The translations under genes and the position numbers were made by a program. DNA of 64,000 nt, taken from Ephydatia muelleri (Eukaryota > Porifera > Demospongiae > Spongillida > Spongillidae). The notes beneath the pieces are model-generated. The model was not told the origin of the DNA, did no database searches, and saw nothing but the letters and a program-made list of their open reading frames with translations. The stretch is from assembly GCA_013339895.1 (NCBI GenBank), contig JABACO010000012.1:5135449-5199448 (forward strand), given 5' to 3'. Position 1 is the first letter of the stretch. Each line of letters opens with the position of its first letter. Below, piece after piece: positions 1 to 11,483 of the stretch.

Positions 1-160
1 CACACATAGACCTGTACATCATCGTAATGACGTATTCTCACACACTCAGTACACAGTACACTTGCACATACCAGATGGTTATATATGTATGTGGCATACA
101 ATAAACCTGTCGTGTAATGATGGTACACCCACTCACAAACATTGTGACATGCGCAGGCAT

Positions 161-590
161 TCTGCTGTTGTGCATGTTTGTACAGGCCACTGATTTGATG
201 TACCGACTCTCTGTGTGTTGTTGCACATATATGTATGTGTGCATAGTGTTCAAGAATAGTAAAGGTTCATTTACACAATGTATACTGGTACACATGCACA
301 AGGATGTGTGAACCCAGCATCATGGCATATGGGAACACATGCAAAGAGTAATTGTCAAAAGGAATACTTGTACAGAGGATATACACTCATTCACACACAC
401 ATATACGCACACACAACATGTATACACTGTTACACATGTGGCAAAACATTATAACACTACCTCATAATGACGGACACCCACATGCATACTGTTTGTGCAT
501 GTTGATTTCTCTCTATTCCATTCAACTGCTGTTGTGCATATTTGTGCAGGTGGCTACTGATTTTATTTGCCGAGCTTTCTGTACTCTCTT
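161..590. repeat. Dispersed direct repeat pair
   Basis: The stretch at about 161-215 (CTGCTGTTGTGCATGTTTGT onwards) recurs in diverged form at about 525-590, some 360 bp downstream, with shared words such as CTGCTGTTGTGCAT, TGTxCAGG and CACTGATTT. Together with the inverted repeats that overlap this interval it suggests an old, locally duplicated mobile element. No coding potential is convincing here. Confidence 0.5.
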
Positions 591-1300
591 TGTTTTTCCT
601 CTCTACTGTTGTACGTATCCTCTGTAGTAGTATTCTTTTTGACAACTACTTTATGTGCATGTTGAGTTCCCATACACTGGTCTTTCATACAAGACATAAA
701 GCCCTCACCTGAGACCGTACATAGGTACGTGTAGCTACAATGCACTGTCCCATAGGATTGGTCCTCTGTACATGCATCATGCCCCCATACGATTGGTTCT
801 TTGTAACATATTCCCATTGGATTGGTTTTGCACATGACCCATAGTATTGGTCCTATGTACATACAGCATATTGGATTGGTGCTTTTCACGTGACTCATGC
901 GATTGATCCATTGTACATGCATTGTGTCCCCATAGATAAATTCATTGTTCACACATCATGATCCCATGGTATTGGTCCTCTAATCGCTTGCCAAACACAT
1001 GGCAAAGAATAACACTGTGTTCATCACAAACATGCGTAATGCTTTAAGTTCCTATGCATTCACATTATATTTCTGTGGCTGGTGGAGAAGCATGTGATAA
1101 AGCTTTCCTATTATTTGTCATAACTCTTGCTCAACTTAACCTTATTTACGTGTATGCGTCTCCAACTAAGTGTCTTCAACTTCTTCCATGCACTGAATGT
1201 TCGGCTCACACATATGAACACACCCTGATGCTGGTTCACACACCCTTGGACCAGTATACATCGTGTAAATGAACCGTTACCATTCTTGCTTGAGCACAAC
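248..1300. repeat. Nested inverted repeats, likely old foldback or TIR element
   Basis: Sequence at about 264-292 (GGTTCATTTACACAATGTAT and onwards) is the reverse complement, with few mismatches, of 1,248-1,276. Similarity continues outward into CAAGAATxGTAA. A second inverted pair lies inside: about 355-384 (GTCAAAAGGAATACTTGTAC) against about 612-645. These arms explain why short open frames on opposite strands here encode similar peptides. No transposase is visible and no clean target-site duplication was found. Confidence 0.55.
750..985. repeat. Degenerate array of ATTGGT-containing units
   Basis: Seven occurrences of a C-A-T-x-x-x-ATTGGT-like word occur near 752, 788, 817, 842, 871, 898 and 966, mostly 27-40 bp apart. 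The units share CCCAT or CCCATA before the core and TCCT or TTCT after it. This is a decayed tandem repeat rather than a gene. ATTGG is the complement of a CCAAT box, but a promoter role is not supported by any adjacent gene. Confidence 0.5.
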
Positions 1301-1647
1301 ACAGCGTATAGAATCTAGAGATGCTGAACTAATTTAATAATGAAGCATATGATTTTGTCACCAAAAATGTCGTTTTCGGCTGTCATTCCTTGACTAGATT
1401 GTTGACCAAAACAATGTGCCAGGGAGGGAGCCAGACCACAGTCCCTGCAACATGTGTAAGACTTTATACATTCCTACACACTCACATCATCTTTATGTAA
1501 TTTGTGTAGAAGTAAAGCTTTCTTCTTTGGCATAATACTTAGCCAACTTCTCATCATTCTGTATGCCACTCCCACTCAGCTATATCACTTACACACTGCA
1601 GAGACATTGGTCGTAATTTGCCCACGCAATGCTCAGCTCACACAAGT

Positions 1648-2805
1648 AGGGTGTGTAACCTCCCCTGCATAATGAAAATCGATTTTTCCGAATACTTTTA
1701 AAACACTAATCGATTTTTCAGGTTTTTGTGGATCTGAAAATCGATTTTTCCGAATAGTTTAAAAAACAAAATCGATTTTTCCGAATAGGTTTTGCCAAAT
1801 TTCCTGCCAAATACCTAGGTTATTCAGGTTATTTTGCTTGTGGAGTGCACACTCAGAAGATAATTTATGTCTGCACAGAAATCCACCTGGTCTTGCACCC
1901 AAAATAGAGCTATGCATGTCAGTTGAAAACACAGAGACACAAAGGTCTACAGTAGCATGCATGTGTTTGCCAAATAGAGTTTAATAAATTGTATGTCTTT
2001 ACCATGCACTTGTACATATCCATAGTAATGTATCCAACACTAACCACGGAGACCAGACATCACCATTATAAACTCACCCCACATCACCTACAATCACGTA
2101 CTCTACTTACAATCATCCCACAATACTCCATTCCCGTTCTCGCTAAATGCATATGAAATTTTCCATTAATACGATTGCGTAACGCTCTCTAATTCCTCCA
2201 CATACTCAAACAGAGCGTGCATACTTACTTGAAGTGGGTGAGAAGTCTGTCATTCTGTTTCACTCGCTAGCAATACTCAGATATGTTCACTTCGGTACCA
2301 CTGTACAATAAAACAATGCAATACTAGTACTGGTACATAAATTTATTGCTACTACATATAACAACTCGTGGCATATACTAATGAACTTACGTGAAGACGA
2401 CGATAACAGCACTGAGCTAGTACACGCTGTATATTTTGTATCCCCAATTGATGCACATTAAATATTTTGTATTATATTACTATCTATTTACTCAATTATT
2501 GATTGCTTCCGATGTCGTTATGTATGTATAAATAGTAAAAACAACAGTGACGTAGTATAACTCTAATTATCATTGAAAATCATATCCGGATATCGTTATA
2601 AAAAGATATTCGAATAATGGACGAATTGTCGATGCTGACGACGAATACCTAAGTACCTCCGAATGGAGAAACATAAACCGGTTATTTCGAATAGATAAAA
2701 TTCACTAATCGATTTTTCCGAGTAATGCTAAGTTGCTATTCGAACGGATAGGTTTTTGCGAATATCCGAATAACCCGAATAACCTGATAACCGGTTACAC
2801 ACCCT
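1648..2805. mobile_element. Non-autonomous TIR element (hAT-like) with TSD
   Basis: The left end reads AGGGTGTGTAACC and the right end reads GGTTACACACCCT, perfect 13-bp terminal inverted repeats. The left flank is ACACAAGT (1,640-1,647) and the right flank ACACACAAGT (2,806-2,815), consistent with an 8-bp target duplication altered by one AC slip. The interior is AT-rich and carries several copies of ATCGATTTTTCCGAATA, both near the left end (1,677-1,790) and in relic form near 2,705-2,770. No transposase frame is present. Superfamily assignment to hAT rests on TIR style and 8-bp duplication and is inference. Confidence 0.7.
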
Positions 2806-3829
2806 ACACACAAGTACATAAACATGACCTCATGCTGGTTCATATACATGTGCAGATTGGTCAGTACAATCCTTGAGCACAACATACACACACACACACA
2901 CACACATGCACACAAATACACACAGCACTATGCACTATTACACATGTGTGCATGGCAATGAAACAAGTCCACAAGCAACAATATGGCATTCACTGGGACT
3001 TTCTTTTTCTTTAGTAGAGTTTATGTGGAAGCAAAGGTTTGGACATAGTTTTCATGACATATCCAGTGTACGTACGTTGTAAATGTACATCTACATGTAC
3101 TTTATGTATGTATTAACGCGTGTATATCACTCGCTGTAATAATAGGTGGCGATTACTCGTCTTAACGAGTGCTCTTTTCCGCGGGACGACGCACGAGTGA
3201 ACATTGTGCTCTTTTGTGTTTGCAGTGAATACGATCATCTTGCAAAAGTGAGAAGTCCTCTTCTTTTTTCTCTTAATCTACCCACATAAACTCACTGCCT
3301 AGGTGAGGCAAAATAGTTGCAAACGGCTAGCGGCTTAGTTTCAGGCGAAGAATGGGCGGAACAAAGAAGTTATCGAAGTTTTATTGTGGAATGGGAGAAC
3401 GGAACGCGGCTGCTTTTGCAATAATTGTGCGAATCGAGCTGGAAGTGTGCATTAACTTTGAATAGCAGTGGCGGATCCAGGGGGTGGGGGGGGGCGGGAC
3501 CCCCCCCCCCCCCGCCAATTATATCTCATTAATTATTCATTGTGGCGTATGTTGTAGACTAGTAGTTGACCTTTTCAGCAGGTGCTAACAAAGTACGTAC
3601 CGTATTAGTTATTCTTGAACAGTAATACACGTGTGAATATTTTTCTGAGCGCCATACAGTAGCTATCTATCGGGACTTCAGTTCTTCCTGCTTCTTCCTG
3701 CCTTGACATTACAAGTGTTGCAAACTAAAGGTAGTAGCAGACTTCTAGCCCTTACCATGCATGTGTATTTGATTATCTTTTTAAAATTATAGGTCTTGCA
3801 CGAGCGATCCCAGTGAAAAAATCTTGAGT

Positions 3830-4225
3830 ACGATCTTGAGCAAGATCTTGGCCCAAGATCTAGATGGCCAAGGTTATGGCGGCCAATTTCTTGGCATCTT
3901 GACCCAAGATTTTAGCCACAATCTTGCCTCATCTTGGCCATGATCTTGCCTCCTTTCCCCTAGATCTTGGCCATAATCTTGCCTCCTTGCCCCTAGATCT
4001 TGGCCATGATCTTGCCTCCTTGGCAGTCCTTGCCCCTAGATCTTGGCCATGATCTTGCCTCATATCCCCCTAGATCTTGGCAATGATCTTGCCTCCTTGC
4101 CCTAGATCTTGGCCATGATCTTGCCTCATATCCCCCTAGATCTTGGCCATGATCTTGCCTCCTTGCCCCTAGATCTTGGCCATTATCTTGCTTCCTTGCC
4201 CCCTAGATCTTGGGCTGATCTAACA
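3830..4225. repeat. ~33-bp minisatellite (ATCTTGGCCATGATCTTGCC units)
   Basis: About ten imperfect copies of a unit built on ATCTTGGCCATGATCTTGCC followed by TCCTTGCCCCTAG. Unit length varies between about 33 and 40 bp because some copies carry TCATATCCCC in place of TCCTTGCCC. The array lies inside the composite hAT element and encodes nothing recognisable. Confidence 0.85.
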
Positions 4226-4394
4226 TCCCACAAACTGATCCTGCATCCTTGATTGACACAAGAAATTTGTAAATTTTAAGTATAATATACATTTTAACAT
4301 TTTACAAAAAAATAATTATATATTTAAACAACAAAGTACATAATAAATTTACTGCTCCTTCTTTGCTTTAGATTTGCCTCGGTCTCGGCATTTC

Positions 4395-5790
4395 TGACTG
4401 AATGCAATACATACATTATCAGAGAGTGTGTGCTAACACATACACGTGTACTAACCTTAAACGAATCAATCCCCCTCAATGAGAACACATCATGCATCGG
4501 CAGTTGAGCCCCATCGGAGAGGTGGGTATCTATAAGAATGCAATATATACATTATCAGAGAGTGTGTGCTAACATATACACGTGTACTAACCTTAAACAG
4601 ATCAATCCTCCTCAATGGGAACACATCAAGCATCGCCAGTTGATCCCCATCGGAGAGGTGGGCATCTATAAGAATGCAATACATACATTATCAGAGAGTG
4701 TGTGCTAACACATACACGTGTACTAACCTTTAACAGATCAATCCTCCTCAATGAGAACACATCAAGCATCGCCAGTTGATCCCCATCGGAGAGGTGGGCA
4801 TCTATAAGAATACAATACATATATTATCAGAGAGTGTGTGCTAACACATACACGTGTACTAACCTTAAACAGATCAATCCCCATCAATGGGAACACATCA
4901 AGCGTCGCCAGTCGATCCCCATCAGAGAGGTGGGCATCTATAAGAATGCAATACATACATTATCAGAGAGTGTGTGCTAACACATACACGTGTACTAACC
5001 TTTAACAGATCAATCCTCCTCAATGAGAACACATCAAGCATCGCCAGTTGATCCCCATCGGAGAGGTGGGCATCTATAAGAATACAATACATATATTATC
5101 AGAGAGTGTGTGCTAACACATACACGTGTACTAACCTTAAACAGATCAATCCCCATCAATGGGAACACATCAAGCGTCGCCAGTCGATCCCCATCAGAGA
5201 GGTGGGCATCTATAAGAATGCAATACATACATTATCAGAGAGTGTGTGCTAACACATACACGTGTACTAACCTTAAACGGATCAATCCCCCTCAATGAGA
5301 ACACATCATGCATCGCCAGTTGAGCTCCATCGGAGAGGTGGGCATCTATAAGAATGCAATACATACATCATCGGAGAGTGTGTGCTAACACATACACATG
5401 TACTGACATTAAACAGATCAATCCTCCTCAATGGGAACACATCAAGCATCGCCAGTTGATCCCCATCGGAGAGGTGGGCATCTATAAGAATACAATACAT
5501 ATATTATCCGACAGTGTGTGCTAACACATACACGTGTACTAACCTTAAATGGATCAATCCCCCTCAATGAGAACACATCATGCATCGCCAGTTGAGCCCC
5601 ATTAGAGAGGTGGGCATCTATAACAATGCAATACATACATTATCAGAGAGTGTGCTACCACATACACGTGTACTAACCTTAACCTTAAACAGATCAATCC
5701 CCCTCAATGGGAACACATCAAGCATCGCAAGTTGATCCCCATCGGAGAGGTGGGCATCTATAAGAATGCAATACATATGTATATGGTGGG
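4395..5790. repeat. 136-bp minisatellite, about 10 copies
   Basis: A unit of 136 bp repeats about ten times. Each unit contains TACATTATCAGAGAGTGTGT, a CACACGTGTACTAACC-like stretch, AATCAATCCxCCTCAATG and CATCGGAGAGGTGGGCATCT. The last copies shorten and degenerate near 5,650-5,830. Each unit leaves an open frame of about 64 codons on the - strand, but 136 is not a multiple of three, so no continuous protein is possible. The frames are a by-product of the repeat. Confidence 0.92.
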
Positions 5791-6043
5791 CATCTATATG
5801 TATGGGTGTGTGAGCTAACACATACGTGTGTACTGACACACACGTATACACGTGTGCAGCTCTCTTGCATCTGCGACAAAAAAAGGCAGCTCCAATATCC
5901 CCATCAACGGACAATAGGCAGGAGGCTAGTCGGGCGTAGAAGCCCGACTAGGGGGAGGGGTACGGACTTCTTTATTAGTACAGTAGAGAGTTGACTGTAT
6001 CGCACATGGAGATCACTACTTATACCTAACGCACCCTATCCGC

Positions 6044-7447
6044 AGGGCTGCCAACCTGCCATAATAATAAACCTTGAGATTTTTATATGAAAATTAATGA
6101 TTAGATGAGAGAATATAACCGCTATAACTATCCCTATTCTGCCTATTAAAAACATAACTGTATTTGTTAATTGCATTACCGGTACTGATAGTGTTTTCAA
6201 AGTTATTTTACAATCGTCACCTGCATTACTATATATGTACATGTAGACAGTAGAGAAATATATGTTTCAAACAAAAATTGTAAATGAAATGACAAATGAA
6301 CTACATGTACACTGAACACAGTTATGGATTTTTCGCTTTGTGCTCATCGTTGTATTGCTTGGTTGCTTTTTTTGCAGATTTCAACAGTTCAGAAGAAGGC
6401 TCTCATGCAGCAGGATTACGTTGATTTGCAAGTTTGACTTTAACAATTGATGACAGTGTACCATTAGGATTCAAAGAGTTCCTTGATATTAATTTAATCA
6501 GATTAAAAACATGCTCCTCTCCCGCATTGCTATGTGGAATGCATAAGACCAACTTTGCTACCATGGATAAGTATTTAAATCTAGGTGAAGAATCAACTCT
6601 CTTAAGTTCTGAAATAAATCCCCATATTGTATCCATTCTATTGTATACATTTTTTTCTGGAGTCTCGTCATCAGCACCACTAACAGAGACAATAGCTTCA
6701 TTCCATTGATGTTCGGTTAAAATACTTTTGTCCAAAAGTTGGTATTCTATAAACTCCTCATGTAGTGAATCCATTATTGTTGGTGTAAACTTCAATAAAG
6801 CACTGTACTTTTCACAAAAAAACCTCCACAGAAGAAAACTTGTGTCTCACTTTCTCCATTACATTCAGAAATCTAGCATGTTGTAATAATGTGTCCCTGA
6901 CTGGCAACTTATTTAGTGCATATGTAACACTTTCAGTGAAAAACTGATGTACAGAGGAATAAAATACTTTTACACTTTGTGGAGTAATATCTCCATTTTC
7001 CAAACATTTATGTAGGCATTGCTTTGTAATCATACCAACTGATACATCATCCTTGTGTAGATGGTTGTTTGGATTCATAAAATCAATATTTTCTACATTA
7101 TCTGACGAAAGAATAGATTAGGTTCTTCACGCTGTAAAAAGAGATTAAACCTATTGAAAGTTGGCAGAACAGATTGAAAAAAAAGTAGATAGATTTCGGT
7201 CATCGGATTTCCAAATGCCTTAGCTAATCTTTTGAATCGTTCTTGTGACTCTGATTCAGACAAAAAATAACTTCTTAAAGATGGATACACTAAAAGAATT
7301 CTATTTATTGCTGCATCAAGGCTAAGCCACCTAACACTAACAAATCTCACTATCTCACTATACTCTATATCAAAGAATATGCTGTAGCACTCCTTTACGC
7401 TTGGTACTTTTATCGAACCAATAAAAGGCATCAACACATAAATCAAT
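6044..7447 (-). pseudogene. hAT transposase fragment, 5'-truncated and broken
   Basis: Three consecutive - strand frames (7,446-7,093, 7,078-6,812, 6,795-6,403) read as one decayed hAT transposase C-terminal half. Visible marks are RWLSLDAAINRILLVYPSLR in the first frame, which is the RW region typical of hAT ribonuclease H-like folds, and PHSNAGEEHVFNLIKLISR near the end, the hAT dimerisation signature. Frame changes separate the pieces and the N-terminal zinc-finger half is missing. A hAT-style terminus, CAGGGCTGCCAACCTG at 6,044-6,059, marks the probable 3' end of the element. It lies inside the larger hAT element in opposite orientation. Confidence 0.8.
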
Positions 7448-9169
7448 CAATCGCGATCGCAAGCGCAAACAAGCTGCTTCAGCGTGCGTTGATATTAGAA
7501 CGTTATTTTGCCCCTCTAAAAGGACTTGTGAACAGGTTCAGAGTTATCCATTAATTGCAAGTACGCCGGCCTTGACAAGCGAACCATCCCAAAAGGAACT
7601 AGCAGTATTGGAGGAGCGTGAACAACCTTTCAGTTCAGACGGGCTTATGGTGCAGAATTTAATGACGAACCTTGCTGTTCTCATTCTGCGTTTGTTCCTG
7701 ATAACAGTGCCACAGTAAATCTGACCACTGATGGTGTTACATCAGATCACGATATTGGTCTTGTCGCGTCAGGAGCAGTCATCCCGGACGATCATGGGAT
7801 AAAGATACAAAAGAAAAGGCAAATGGATTGGCATCAAGTGCTAGTCGGTTTGAAAACATAGTGTCATTTGTTGTTCAGAAAAATAGCTTGCATGCTTTAA
7901 AAGGAATTGCAGCTAAACTTCAAAAGAGAGATCTAGATATTTATGAAGCTTATCAGAGAGTTGATGAAACCATTTCTTGTCTGCAAAGCTACAGGACAAA
8001 TATAAATGAATTCCATTCACGCTGTTATGCGGAAGTTAAACTAGTAGCAGAAGAAATAAGTTCAGTAGAAGAAAGACCAAGAACATTGCGGAGCCAGCAA
8101 CATAGAGCAAATGTCCCAGCAGAAAGCACAGAAGAGTATTTTAAGAGAAGCATGCATTATACAATTCCTTTCCTGGATTTTTTGGTGTCGGAAATGGCAA
8201 TTCGTTTTTCAGAACAGAACCGTGGACAAGTAATTGGCATTTTTTCCCTTATCCCCAAGATAGCTGTAGTAAAGCAGCCAAGCATTGATAATTTATCCTT
8301 CTACAAAGATGATCTCCCGTCATTTCCCTCCTTAATGTCTGAAGTGGAACATTGGTGCTTTGTCTGGAAAAGTAGGGGATCAAATGGCACACCACTTCCT
8401 GATAACTTGATAAAGAGTCTTCCTCATGCGGATACTGATATATTTCCTAACATACGAGTTCTTGTTGCATTTTTCCGGTAAGCAGTGCAGAGGCGGAACG
8501 ATCCTTTTCAGTGCTGAGAAGGATTAAAACCCATCTACGGAATAGCATGAAAGAAGATCACCTTCACTGTGCAAAAAACCTAGTATACGCTACTGTATAT
8601 TTTTGCGCATATTTTGCGTTTACCACCAATATACCAAGGTCAGTGCATATTTCAAATATCCCCTGGTATATTTCATGAATCCACTGGCTACAATTATTCA
8701 TAGCGCATATTCATAACACGGTCCAACAATGCATTTATGCAACTCATGAACGTGAGTATTATCGTTATTATTTCAGGCGCGCGTGAATTCAAATGGATTC
8801 TTTCCTGCTGGAATGTCTCATGCAAAGGTGAGATTGAGCGTAGATCATAAGACTCAATGCTATGTAATAAAACGGACTCAAACGTTCACATGTTGAACTT
8901 CAAGCGTTGATAGTATTTTAATGTCATAATAGCTTACCAAATGATAGAAACTTTGGACAAGGACCTAGTGGTCTGTAGGCCCTACGCCAAAGTTATGTGT
9001 TAACACGTGCAGTTAGGTTTATATTATAGGAGGCCATGTTCGATCACATTTTTTAACCCACGCCAGGGAGCTTATGTTAACGAGTATTGGTCCAGGACCA
9101 TATGGCCCAGTCTGGTGGTGAACTGTAGTGTACAAATTTACAGCCTGTCATGCCATGCATCAAAGCAGG

Positions 9170-9675
9170 TTGCAGACAAGATGTTCCTTGGACTTTCCAT
9201 GCAGTACACCTCGAGTCATAAGACTCACGTGGTGGCACTTGACAGGTGAGTAGTACAATTCAATTTGTAGCACACTTGCCCTGTTTGAGGACCTGATGGT
9301 CCTTAAGCTTTTCATGCAATGACATGACACCTTTTCACTTCATAAGAGTCACTGGATTCACGTGACCTTGGAGGGCGTGGCACTTGACAGGTGTATAATT
9401 CAATTTGAAGCACACTTGCCCCGTTCACCACATAACTTGAGAACAAGATGTTCCTTAAGCTTTTCATGTAGTGACACCTTTTCTCCTCAAAGGGGTCATT
9501 GGATTCATGTGACCTTGGAGGGCGTGCATGGCATTTGACAGGTGAGTTGTACAATTCAATTTGTAGCACACTTGCCCGTTCACCACCATAACTGGGGACA
9601 AGATGTTCCTTAAGCTTTTCATGCAGTGACACCTTTTCACCTCATAGGGGTCATTGGATTCACGTGACCTTGAGC
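9170..9675. repeat. ~155-bp tandem repeat, about 3 copies
   Basis: Copies share CAAGATGTTCCTTAAGCTTT, CATGCAGTGACACCTTTTCA, GTCATTGGATTCACGTGACC, GGCACTTGACAGGTGAG and TCAATTTGTAGCACACTTGCC in that order. One partial and about three diverged copies are visible from about 9,170 to 9,675. Lies within the CACTG insertion. Frames inside it are not genes. Confidence 0.8.
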
Positions 9676-10289
9676 AACACTCTCATCACACACTGGGAAT
9701 CTCCATGGAAGTCTATAACCCCTGTTCTGTTGTTGCCATGGATTCTTTTGCAAAGAAGCATTTATTTTCACCACAAACATTGACTTTTATTGTACACTAT
9801 CATTTTGCTTTTTGCAATAACATATCGATTGGCGGAGTAATGCTTAACATAACATCACCAGCATTCTGTCAATGGATCGTCATTACTTCCTATAGATCGC
9901 TAGGCATACATCAAATGATTAATAGTCATTGCAATGAGAGTGTTACGTCAACAAACTTTTCAAGTGTACCAGCTAGCTACATTAGATCTCCAATTAATGC
10001 TCTGTCTGTGTAATGATTAGTTTTTAAAAATAACTATTTTGTTTGTCAATTAATAGAGCTACTCACCACATGGCATATTTTCGATTGATGTCGTGCGTGT
10101 AAGGAAAGAAAGGAACTGTCTATGGTTAGTTGGTTGCAATTGCAAAATGCAACGATTGTGTTTCATCCAACAGATTCTCATTGCTGAGTGTATGTTGTTG
10201 ACTTCAATCTTATCTCGGGTCGTAGCTAGTTTGTGTCGTTTTTCCCTACCAAGTTTTCCGTAGCACAGCCCCATGCAACTTGTGGTAAA

Positions 10290-10336
10290 TTTCACACACA
10301 TGCACGCACACACTCATGCACGCACACACACACACG

Positions 10337-10424
<88 letters not shown>
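10290..10424. repeat. AC microsatellite
   Basis: A CA-rich tract with scattered ACGC interruptions at its left end becomes a pure (AC)n run over about 10,339-10,424. The His-Thr and Cys-Val open frames through it are artefacts of the dinucleotide repeat. Confidence 0.95.
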
Positions 10425-11483
10425 AGGATCTTTCACTGCAGCGTACTTCTTTGTGACCTCGCCGTTACCATGGCTTCCAGAACGGCTTTTAGTTCGCACA
10501 AGTAAGTCTCTCTTGTTTCCCCCCCCCCCCCCCTCGAGTCATGATTAGAGACGTCATGAAAAGGTCAGCAAAATCGGATACTGCGCGGGCAAGAGATCGT
10601 GTTTTCATTCACAATTGCTGCTAATCTGTGTCTTTTCTTATATGTAAATAAAAGAGTGGAGTTGGAGCGTAAAAAGGTAAACGCTTCGCTAGGCTTTCTT
10701 TACCCCTTTTTCTATACTCTCAGCTAAGAGTCTGAGAGATCAAGTCAAGCGCAAGGAATCCCGCTAACTGCGTAGGCTAGCTGAGTGCATTTTAATTTTT
10801 ACGGATGACTTTTTTTTTTTGCTATAGCTGTTCTGAGGGGAAGCAGTTTGAAGCTGGCCAGCACGACGCGCAACTCTCCCGTTGTCGCGTTGCAATGGAT
10901 TGCTGAGCAACTCGTGCAGCGAGTTGAAGAGCCAGCAGTGGAGTCTTTCCTCGATAGCTGCAGAGTTTGAACGTTGAATATTGATTGTTGTACGTGTACG
11001 TTTTTGATTGTAGTAAATTAAGAATCCAACTAGTATACCATGAACAGAATCGGAGTGCGTACCCAGCACCGTATACGGTGCAAAGTGTCACAAAGTGGTA
11101 TACAGAGACATTGTTCTGTGAATCCTTCTAAGCGCACGTGATGCGGTTGAGGATACTCGAAATATGCACAGTGCGAAACTGGTTCATTCCGCAAGTGGGA
11201 TTCTTGATGCGTAAACTCGAAATATACGCAAAATATTCGATAGCGTATATCCACACAGTGCTTGCTTCATTAACACTAATGAATATCAATGCAAATCTGG
11301 CGATCAATCCGGACGAAATTGTGGACCGTTATATCAAAAAGAACCCCAGAAGACTCTTCAAAGCTTTATATAACGATTAACTGTATTTTACTACATGTCA
11401 GTCTGTGATGTTTTGTGAATCCATGCATTAATTCAAATTATACCCCCACCCGCTAAATTTTCCTGTATCCGCCTCTGAATAGC

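Larger units (their letters stand above)
8565..11260. mobile_element. CACTG-type TIR insertion inside hAT transposase
   Basis: The left end reads CACTGTGCAAAAAACC and the right end ...CACAGTG; inside both ends a related stretch TATACGCTA plus ATATTTTGCG appears in inverted orientation (8,592-8,622 and 11,227-11,247). The trinucleotide CTT flanks the insertion on both sides (8,562-8,564 and 11,261-11,263), and removing one CTT copy with the insertion leaves the surrounding transposase frame open. CACTx termini with 3-bp duplications are the hallmark of the CACTA/EnSpm (CMC) superfamily. No transposase of its own was recognised, so it is probably non-autonomous. It contains a ~150-bp tandem repeat and an AC microsatellite. 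Confidence 0.75.
7450..11380 (+). pseudogene. hAT transposase interrupted by a CACTG-type insertion
   Basis: A + strand frame runs from about 7,450 (RDRKRKQAASACVDIRTLF) through 7,828-8,481, then changes frame near 8,478 into VSSAEAERSFSVLRRIKTHL, the hAT C-terminal dimerisation motif (compare the SERSFS core of hAT transposases). It reaches EDHL at 8,564, where an insertion begins. After the insertion the same frame resumes at 11,264 with ASLTLMNINANL and ends NPRRLFKALYND at 11,380. The resumed tail matches the final helix region of hAT proteins such as the 52-kDa repressor (THAP0) and ZMYM-like families. A frameshift plus a 2.7-kb insertion make it inactive. The 5' start is not identified. 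Confidence 0.78.
3467..11475 (+). mobile_element. Composite ~8-kb hAT element with 8-bp TSD
   Basis: The left terminus reads CAGTGGCGGATCCAGGGGG and the right terminus, in reverse complement, CAGAGGCGGATACAGG. These are recognisable hAT terminal repeats. The octamer TGAATAGC occurs at 3,459-3,466 and again at 11,476-11,483, exactly at the two ends; it overlaps the terminal CAG/CTG, so the exact boundary is ambiguous by one or two bases. Between the ends lie two minisatellites (3,830-5,790), an opposite-strand hAT fragment (6,403-7,446), a + strand hAT transposase (from about 7,450) and a CACTG insertion that splits it. The element has grown through nested insertions and repeat expansion. Confidence 0.65.

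Noticed and set aside
563..952. 129-codon frame on the - strand
   Set aside because: It covers a degenerate ATTGGT repeat and an inverted repeat; composition and repeats explain the open frame.
10471..10502. Short exon-like MASRTAFSSHK followed by GTAAGT
   Set aside because: Good start and donor context, but only 11 codons, inside the CACTG insertion, with no acceptor-linked continuation found.
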